From: Eurosta solidaginis
Lineage: Eukaryota > Arthropoda > Insecta > Diptera > Tephritidae
Assembly (NCBI RefSeq): GCF_040869045.1
Contig: NC_090320.1
Location: 241,676,978 to 241,740,977, forward strand
Direction: 5' to 3'
DNA: 64,000 nucleotides
Position 1 is the first letter of the stretch, and the number at the start of each line of letters is the position of its first letter. This document shows positions 56,403 to 64,000 of the stretch, piece after piece. The position numbers and the translations under genes are program-made. The notes under the pieces are model-generated. The model saw only the letters and a program-made list of their open reading frames with translations, made no database searches and had not been told where the DNA came from.

Positions 56403-57360
56403 GGTGAAGATCCGGTACGTTCCGGTAACAAGCACCATTAATAGGGCGGGTCAAATTGTATGGGGAAAAAAACTTCAGGTGCACATCCAGTTTCTGAATC
56501 TATGGGTCATACTGAGTAATATTGCCCATGGGGCCATAGGTCTGAAATAAATTTCGAGCCTCCCTAATCAAGTGAGAAAATTTTGGTATAAAATTTTCTA
56601 ACAAAATTGTATAAAAATTTTGATATAAAATTTTCTAACAAAATTAGGGAGGCTCGAAATTCATTTCAGACCTATGGTCCCGTGGGCAATATTACTCAGT
56701 ATGACCCATAGATTAAGAAACTGGATGTGCATAAATAAATGAGCAGCCTTTAGAAAAACTAACAGAAACCTAAATATCAAGTATTCTTAGACATATACCT
56801 ATACATTAGGACGGGTCAAATTGTATGGGGGAAAAAACTTCAGGTGCACATCCAGTTTTTGAATCTATGGGTCATACTGAGTAATATTGTCCATGGGACC
56901 ATAGGTCTGAAATGAATTTCGAGCCTCCCTAATCAAGTGAGCAAATTTTGATATAAAATTTTCTAACAAAATTAGGGAGGCTCGAAATTCATTTCAGACC
57001 TATGGTACCATGGGCAATATTACTCAGTATGACCCATAGATTCAGAAACTGGATGTGCCTTTTCAACAATAAATTTGACCCGCTCTAACCATTAATGTAT
57101 AAGCCCGACCATCTCGGAAACGACGTAATATGACCACATTGAACCTTCTAGGCCATACCAGCCCCACCCAATGTTAAAGAAACCGGGATCGCCACTGGTA
57201 GGTGAGGTTGACAATTGGGTTGGAGAAGCTATAAACTGCGCTGGTGTCCACTTGAAAGGGTTGCGCTACACAGCCCCTTTGAAAACATTTGGCATTTTAG
57301 TCACCTCCTCCGACAGCCACACCTCCCGTGGGTATATTCTAAGCCCCCTAAACCACTGGG
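56403..57360 (-). repeat. CAA-tailed repeat split by hAT-like MITEs
   Basis: GATCCGGTACGTTCCGGTAA, CAAGCACCATTAA is continued after the insertion by ACCATTAATGTATAAGCCCG, ACCATCTCGGAAACG. It then runs to the 5' end of the family near GGGTATATTCTAAGCC at about 57345. The two halves join exactly after removing one copy of ACCATTAA. Confidence 0.85.
56434..57095. mobile_element. hAT-like MITE (double unit), 8-bp duplication
   Basis: The element is 56442-57087. It starts TAGGGCGGGTCAAATT and ends with the reverse complement of TAGAGCGGGTCAAATT. ACCATTAA flanks it (56434-56441 and 57088-57095). A second left end, TAGGACGGGTCAAATT, occurs inside at 56807, so two units are nested or joined head to tail. 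Each unit is itself palindromic around a GAGGCTCGAAAT/ATTTCGAGCCTC core. The TIR resembles that of the 1342-1978 element (TAGGTCGGGTCGATTT). Confidence 0.85.
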
Positions 57361-58759
57361 GTTGTGATATTATTGAAATTTGTGTGTATGTATATTCTTA
57401 TGTATGTATTCTAAAGGGGACATAGTACCCGGCAAATAATTGTGTAACCGATTGTAAAAAATATTGTGCATAGGATCTGATTCAAGAATCAAATTAAACA
57501 TTTCGTCTTCAACTTTTCTTATAAGAATTTCAGCGGCTGCAAATCAAATTCGTACTGGTCGACTACAGTGGAAGAACGGTTTACACGCTGCTTGAAATTT
57601 AGTCATCTGTAATACGGGATTTCACTATATAAAGATACCCTCTTGATCGAGTAACATGCAACAAAATCGTTCACGTTGCAATTGGCTGCCTTTGGACAAT
57701 GACCTTACATGTACGCAGACGACCCAAACATCTACTCGACATCGACTCGGCTCTTAGACCTGCTCATTGAGAACAATCTTCGACTCACTTGCTGTGGATA
57801 CTATAGGGTTGCGACAGGGTCGAAAAAAGTCCGGTTCCGGTAATGTGGTCCCAACTCGGAAAAGACTGACGTTACCGTAGTGCATAACAATGAGGCCAAA
57901 CGGCGGTCACTTCAGATGATAACTTAAGCGAGTAATGCCCGCTACAGGATCTTATTGTATTAATATATATTTTTAATAAATGAAAATGAAATGAAATTCT
58001 CTCAGAAACTCTGCAGAGGCCAAAGGTTTCAAGACGGGGCTAAGATTGTAAATTTTTGGGCCGAATACTTCTCCTCATTTCAAGATAGCGAGAAAGATAC
58101 TTTCTGGCACACGAGAAAGGCAATATCCCGGATAAAATATAGCAAAGCGCGTGTGTAAAGCTGTTAAAGAAGTGGCTCTTGAAGAAGGGCAAAGCGAAAT
58201 AGCCCCTTGGCCGCCACGTTCCTGCTGACGGATATACATACATTCGAAATTGTCTAGGCGTTCATTCATTTGGTAACCAGAACTAACAGCGTTAATGATG
58301 TCTGTGGACAGTTCAGAAAATAAAGTTAAGTTAACTCATCATACCCGTTCTGCTGTTTTGCTTGAAATCATGGACGGTGTTGAGAGAAAGAGATATGGCC
58401 TTTGAGGTTTTCGAGAGAAAGGAAGTGTTTACTTCAACTGATTTGGGATAATAGTTTGATCTCCGTTGGTGCTTCCAATTTTCCTCGGTTTTCGCGACAC
58501 AAGGATGACTGGCGTAGCTTGGCACAAAACAATTAGAATCGCCTAGGCCCTAGGCGGTTAAGCAACAATTAATGATTTTGATGAATATAGGCTTCTGTTA
58601 AAAGTATACGTTAAGCCTGATATTATCTTAAAGTTTAAAAAAACTTTGCGTACCACTGAACTCTTTGTCGATTTCAGAGGTCATAACCCTTTTGATTAAT
58701 TAATCAAATACACCTTACATAAGGAAAACATTATTTGGTGGGTATGTTTACAATATGAT
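57361..58759. other. Unassigned sequence
   Basis: No gene or repeat recognised with confidence. Parts (57650-57950, 58020-58320) are GC-richer and may be old LINE remnants, but no motif supports this. Confidence 0.35.
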
Positions 58760-60178
58760 TAATTTCATATCAAAACCTCAGATTTTGATGAAATTTTGCA
58801 TAGAGGTACTTTGTGCTGTGATAACTACGGAATGTCTCAACTGATTTCAAAGATATTGGTACCATTGGAAAGGTATTCAGTCGGCTTTAGAAAACATACA
58901 CTGTAAAAAATTTTTATTACACTGAAAAGATTTTTTTCTTTGTTTTTAAATGCTTGATCTTTGTAATTTTCCAAGTTTAGTTTTTAAAAAGCTTAAAAAA
59001 AATGGGTTTTCGGCAAAATAAAAATCGTTACAGTACGCCTATTAGAATACCTTTCTAATGGTACCAAGGTCTTGGAAATCAGTTGAGCAATTCCGTAGTT
59101 ATCACCGCTCAAATGTATTGATATTGTCACGGATATTAGCATCCCTAAGCTATACCATCACTAAGGCGATGCTAAGCGATGTTCACGTCAATAATCAAAT
59201 CATGTATACACATATATAAGGCAGCCGAGAGATGTCACACACAGATGGCTTTACTTATACGCCTATGTGGGTGCGAGAGACTGTAAACTACAAACTCACA
59301 TACATCTGAGAGACGCTGAAAAGTAGAAAATTGTAAACAAGTAGAAACTATATGAGAACTATAAACACTCGAAATAGTTGGTAAGTTCTGGAAATAGAAG
59401 AGCCTAGATGTATGCAGCGTAAACTATAAAAGCGGCACAAGCGAGTAAAATGTAATTCAGTTTGAGTTGAGATATCAATCAGTAGTAGTAGTAGAGTTTC
59501 ATTTGAGTTATCAATCAGTTTGGTTATTAAGCCAGCGAGTAGCAAAGTATACGTGTAATTGTGAATTACTTTAATAAAGGCCATTTTTTCCATTCTTCAA
59601 TATTGGAGTTATTTATTCAACAGTTTAGTGATTCGAACTTAGCAAAAGGGCAAATAAGAGGATTTGCAGCAAATTCGTTACAATATCAAAAATAAAGAGA
59701 TGCATTTACTTAAAATTTAAAAAGAAAAAAAAATATGCCATTTTAGTTTTTGGATATGTTATATATATTAAATAGACCTTTCTAAAAAAATATATTTTAT
59801 TTTAAAACGCTTGGCCTTTGAAGCTTTTTTCAAGTTTAAAATTTTATTTTAGAAAAAAAAATTTTTCCAGTGTATAAAAATTTGTTTGCAGTGCATGTTT
59901 TCGAAAGCCGATCTGAATACCTTTCCAACGGTACCACGATCATTGAAATCGGTTGAGCCATTCCGTAGTTATCACAGCTCAAAAGTACCTATTACCGTCA
60001 TTTTCACGCATTTTTCACAACTTTGACCCTTGCCCACGCCTACAATTTTTCAAAAATGCAATTTCTAAAAATGAGGGTATGTTTGTATTGGTAAAGTGTA
60101 CCTGTATGCAAAATTTCATCAAAATCTGAGGGGGTCGGGTTCAATGCATATCGGTTTGGTATGAAATTCATAATATAC
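58760..60178. mobile_element. Foldback-like element split by a solo LTR
   Basis: The left side (ATTTCATATCAAAACCTCAG, ATTTTGATGAAATTTTGCAT) is complementary to the right (ATGCAAAATTTCATCAAAAT, CTGAG...TTGGTATGAAAT). A second inverted pair surrounds TTCCGTAGTTATCACAGCTC near 58830, 59090 and 59960. The solo LTR at 59125-59682 sits between. The pre-insertion site reads GATAT/ATATC. No coding capacity. Confidence 0.6.
59121..59686 (+). mobile_element. Solo LTR B, gypsy-like family
   Basis: The LTR is 59125-59682 (558 bp), starting TGTCACGGATATTAGC and ending AAATTCGTTACA, with ATAT on both sides. It carries TATAAAAGCGGC, AATAAAGGCCA and GTTATTTATTCAACAGTTTA, matching solo LTR A and the complete LTR at 26.7-27.2 kb. 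Confidence 0.9.
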
Positions 60179-62981
60179 TTATGCAATTTTTATTGTTCTA
60201 CACATGCTACACACAAGTTTGCAACAGGAGTGTATGGTTGGCATGGTCAGAAAAAGCCAAGACCACTCGGGTAAATTGTTTTCAGCAGCGTCTGTTCGCC
60301 AGATAAAGCGCCTATATCCATACAGGATTGTTCGAAACACAGTATAAGGAAGCATCTCCATGAGCAGAATAACGAAATGAGAAAAGAAGTACATCAGCCG
60401 TATTATAAGCCAGTTTACCGACTTCAAGCAATATTCAGAGTAATCCCACGGGAGGCACATTATTTTGCCTGAGAGAACCGAATCACTTTTCCACAAGTTC
60501 GATGCAAATATTATAAGTACCGCTCTAATTATAAGATATTAGGGCTGGCTATATTACGACCTTTAAACTGATTTATTGTAATTGACCTTTAAACGTGTGT
60601 GGTGGCTTTTAGGTAAGAGGGGACAAAAGGTCTTGCTAGAGCAAAATTGTCGGCTTTTCATATATAGCTAGTAGCATTCTTTACCTAAACTGGTGAGTTG
60701 GACTGAGACTCATTTTGCTTTTGTCGTAGGCGATCAATCTAGTGTCACCCAAAGTTTAAGTTTCCCAGATGTTCATGGTTTCCCTTATTTAATAAATTTG
60801 GTGAGCACTTAAAGAGGCTCCGGATCATAAAACGGTGACCAAGCTTGGCAAAGTGAAGCCCGCAGCGGACTAAGGAGCTCGTAATATTTCCTCCTGTAAA
60901 AAGAGTTGACTAAAACCTACAGACCCAAGGTTTCGGGGGGAGCAAACGACTAGTCGCCGAGGTAGTCGAGGATTGTGACGCTTCTTCGTTGTGAGCCATG
61001 TAGCAGAACGCCATAATAAGCGCCTAATCCTTTTCATACCCGAAATCTACCACCGCCAGGTCTTCTCAAAACAATATTTTAGCTTCTTCTTTACCATGAC
61101 TGCAGTTTTCACCTTCTTCCACCACCTGCGTTCCCTCTAGTTTGACGCCGTTTTTACTGTGTGGGAAGTTTATATGTTATACTAGTAATATCGTTCAACT
61201 GGGTTACCCATTCCCAATATCTCAACCATTTATCGAATCCGTATTTGCGTGGCTCGCTCATTTCAGTTCGTCGATGTCCCTTTCTACCCCGAAGGATGTT
61301 AGCGAACTACTTAGATCGCCTCACGTTATTCTGATCATGGCGCAAAATGGCTCCCTTTTAATCGATCCTTACATTTTGGAAGAGATCTGATCGTCGAGCT
61401 TACAGCGACCTCCGACATGGCCAGAGTCTTTCGTTACCTCCCTCTAGCTTATCAAAAATTTCGGTTATTTGTCTCCTTTTACTGCCTTGCAGCTTTCTAG
61501 GCACATCGCTTCTCTGTTTGTGAGTTCCTCACTCGCCCCGCGATTAGAAATATTACTCGTGTCGTAGCGGCAACTTCGATATTATTAACTGCATCGGCGT
61601 CAACTTTTATATTGGCAGCAATAGTCTTGCTTAGCACAACGTCCAAAAGTATGCTAGAGTGTAAGCAATCCCCAAAAAGAATCGGGATAGGGGGGGGGGC
61701 ATCTATTTTAGGTCGCCGGGCGCATAGAGGAAATGAAAAGCGGATGGGCACGCTAAAAAGAGCGGAACCAAGCTTGGTACCGTTGATATTCCAATGGGAT
61801 TGGGCGAGACTAAATAAGGCGAGAGCTGCACATGATCGACCAATCAGGAATATCATACAGGCTTTACGACCTAAAACTAACAAAGTTACTCTTATCACAA
61901 AAATGAATGGACAGTAGGCCCATGTATGGTACTCCGACTAGGCACTGCCTTATGGCATCACATGCTCTAAAATAAGAGCTCGTCAAAGCAGATTTAGGAA
62001 GCAGCAAATGTTGTTGCTTTCAGTATATTGCCAAACTATTTTTTCGTTTATCTAAGAGTTGTTTAGTATGACCTGTCTGCCCCTATGCCTTCTGCAAAGT
62101 TCCAACTCCAAAAAATATTTTTGATATGATGATCAATCTGTTGCATTTCGTATATAATACTCAGAGCCTTCTGAGGACATATCTACCTAATTTTTTCGAA
62201 ACGAAGGCTAGTCCCCTAAATTTCCCTATCACATGAACCATGTACCTCCCCTTGGTTGGTTTTTTACAATGCAATTATCTGTACGTTAAGTTCGGCTGAA
62301 AAATATGACGTTTGCCCTTGTTTATAACAACCTCAAGAGGCCTCGTAGATACTTTGCGCCATATGAAGTCTTAGCTCTTCACTGCAAAGAGAAGGTCAGT
62401 TAAGGTTTAAGATTTTTATCAAAGGCTCCGATACTATCTTGGTCTTTGAAAAGTAGCTCACACACTTGGCATCTGCTTAAAATTGATCCTCAAAAGAAAG
62501 GTATTTCCAAAAAAACATGACGTCTTATAAACACTAGAAAAGTTTAAATTTAAAATTGGTTGTTGTATATTTTCGCTTAATTCCATTATTTTCATTGCAA
62601 TAGAAATGTAATGCTTTACACTGAGTCATGTATATTTATTTATTATTTATTTAATTTAAATTTTTAACGCTTCATTACAATTTTTTATGGTGGAAAGCGC
62701 TGCGTAGTTTGTTTATGATTAAATTGCATATGTAATTAAACACATAGATGAGAGAGAGAGAACTCTGTTAGTTGTAGAAGTCCACCGTCTACTCGCCAAT
62801 CAGCCTGTCAAGCCAACCATCAGTCAGCCATCCACCCAGCTAGCAATACAATTGGATCCTCGTCGGTATTAAATGGGCGTATTTTTGCTTTGACCGTATC
62901 GCCTGGCTGCCGGGTGCCTTGCTGACTACCTAACGCTTGGCTTTATTCCGTATGACTATCACTAAAGTTTTCCTAAATTTT
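60179..62981. other. Largely unassigned 2.8-kb stretch
   Basis: A 105-codon minus-strand frame at 60179-60496 has hydrophobic runs (WLIIRLMYFFSHFVILLMEM) but was not assigned to a family. At 61497-61917 both strands are open for 100-133 codons, and the segment is GC-richer with a G-run near 61689; I could not identify it. A (GA)n tract lies near 62751. The rest shows nothing. Confidence 0.3.
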
Positions 62982-64000
62982 TATACTCAGCTGAGCAGAG
63001 CTCACAGAGTATATTAATTTTTTTCGCATAACGGTACCCCGTAACGGCATAAACTAATCGAAATAGATATAGACTTCTATATATCAAAATGATCTTGGCG
63101 AAAAAAAAATTCATTTAGCCTTGTCCTTTCGTCCGTCCGTCCGGCTCTCCGTAAACACGATAACTTGAGTAAATTTTGACGTATCTTAATGAAATTTGGT
63201 ATGTAGGTTCCTGGGCATCTCAGATCGCTATTTAAAATGAACGAAATCGGACTATAACTACGCCCACTTTTTCGATATCGAAAATTTCGAAAAACCGAAA
63301 AAGTGCGATAATTCATTATCAAAGATGGATAAAGCGATGAAACTTGGTAGGTGGGTTGACCTTGTGACGCAAAATAGAAAATAAGCAAAATTTTGGACAA
63401 TAGGCGTGGCAACGCCCACTTTTAAAAGAAGGTAATTTAAAAGTTTTGCAAGCTGTAATTTGGCAGTCGTTAAAGATATCATGATGAAATTTGGCAGGCA
63501 CGTTACTCCTTTACTATATGTGTGCTAAATAAAAATTTGCAAAATCGGATGACGAACACGCTCACTTAAAAAAAAAAAAAGTTTCAAAAGTCAAATTTTT
63601 ACAAAAAATTTAATATCTTTACAGTATATAAGTAAATTATGTCAGCATTCAACGCCAGTAATGATATGGTGCAACAAAATACAAAAACAAAAGAAAATTT
63701 CAAAATGGGCGTGGTTCCGCCCTTTATCATTTAATTTGTCTAGAATACTTTTAATGCCATAAGTCGAACAGAAATTTACCAATCCTTGTGAAATTTGGTA
63801 AGGGCATAGCTTCTATGGCGGTAACTGTTTTCTGTGCAAATGGGCGAAATTGGTTGAAGCCACGCCCAGTTTTTATACACAGTCGACCGTCTGTCAATCC
63901 GCTCGATCGTTAATACGATAACTTGAGCAAAAATCGATATATCTTTACTAAACTTAGTTTACGTACTTACCTGACCTCACTTTATCTTGGTATTAAAAAT
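62982..64000 (-). mobile_element. Helentron/DINE-1-like element 7, cut by window end
   Basis: It begins TATACTCAGCTGAGCAGAGC with a 7-bp TATACTC/GAGTATA hairpin. It continues with the GTCC tract at about 63125-63145, CGATATCG segments and CCACGCCCAC motifs in the order of elements 2-4. The satellite part and tail lie beyond the window. Confidence 0.7.

Noticed and set aside
60179..60496. 105-residue frame as a chemoreceptor fragment
   Set aside because: Hydrophobic runs alone do not identify a family, and no neighbouring exons were seen.

Overview
The window looks like a repeat-dominated, AT-rich stretch of a higher-fly genome, most likely a tephritid fruit fly or close relative; the species is an inference. 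The evidence is one intact intron-containing gene with insect-type splice sites, the last exon of an insect-type trehalose-6-phosphate phosphatase, and a transposon load of tRNA-type SINEs, DINE-1/Helentron-like non-coding elements, PIF/Harbinger, hAT-like and Tc1 elements, Jockey/CR1-, RTE- and R1/LOA-like LINEs, and a gypsy-like LTR family.

Host genes occupy little of the sequence. (1) Positions 35366-35502 hold an exon-like coding island of unknown identity. (2) Positions 42497-42750 are the 3' terminal exon of a trehalose-6-phosphate phosphatase gene on the + strand. (3) Positions 47834-48862 are a complete six-exon YIPF6-like gene (220 residues, Yip1 family, Golgi membrane protein) on the + strand. 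No tRNA, rRNA, CRISPR or bacterial gene was seen.

Layout. 1-2.9 kb: old transposon remnants and an hAT-like MITE with an exact 8-bp target duplication. 2.9-7.5 kb: a long Helentron/DINE-like element carrying about 24 units of a ~130-bp satellite. 8.7-10.2 kb: a 123-bp minisatellite in two super-blocks. 10.2-11.9 kb: a LINE remnant joined to a palindrome with a Harbinger-like ORF start. 12.2-17.9 kb: two more Helentron/DINE-like copies, MITEs and a foldback. 17.9-24.4 kb: RTE and Jockey/CR1-like LINEs, a Harbinger MITE and a SINE. 24.6-27.2 kb: an internally deleted LTR element whose gag starts with a SAP-like segment. 30.3-33.1 kb: a fourth Helentron/DINE-like copy. 33-36 kb: a pyrimidine-rich block containing a tandem duplication and a foldback. 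36.8-40.1 kb: a fifth Helentron/DINE-like copy split by a LINE. 42.5-49 kb: the host genes, with a Tc1 element and a sixth Helentron/DINE-like copy between them. 49.5-64 kb: solo LTRs, SINEs, a 1.4-kb Harbinger-type element with a nested SINE, an RNase-H LINE, nested hAT-like MITEs, a foldback split by a solo LTR, and a seventh Helentron/DINE-like copy running off the edge.

The most coherent signal is the Helentron/DINE-like family: seven copies share a conserved hairpin near each end, an apparent T|T insertion site, regularly recurring GGGCGTGG-type motifs, and in four copies an expanded ~130-bp satellite. Nested insertions give a local chronology.
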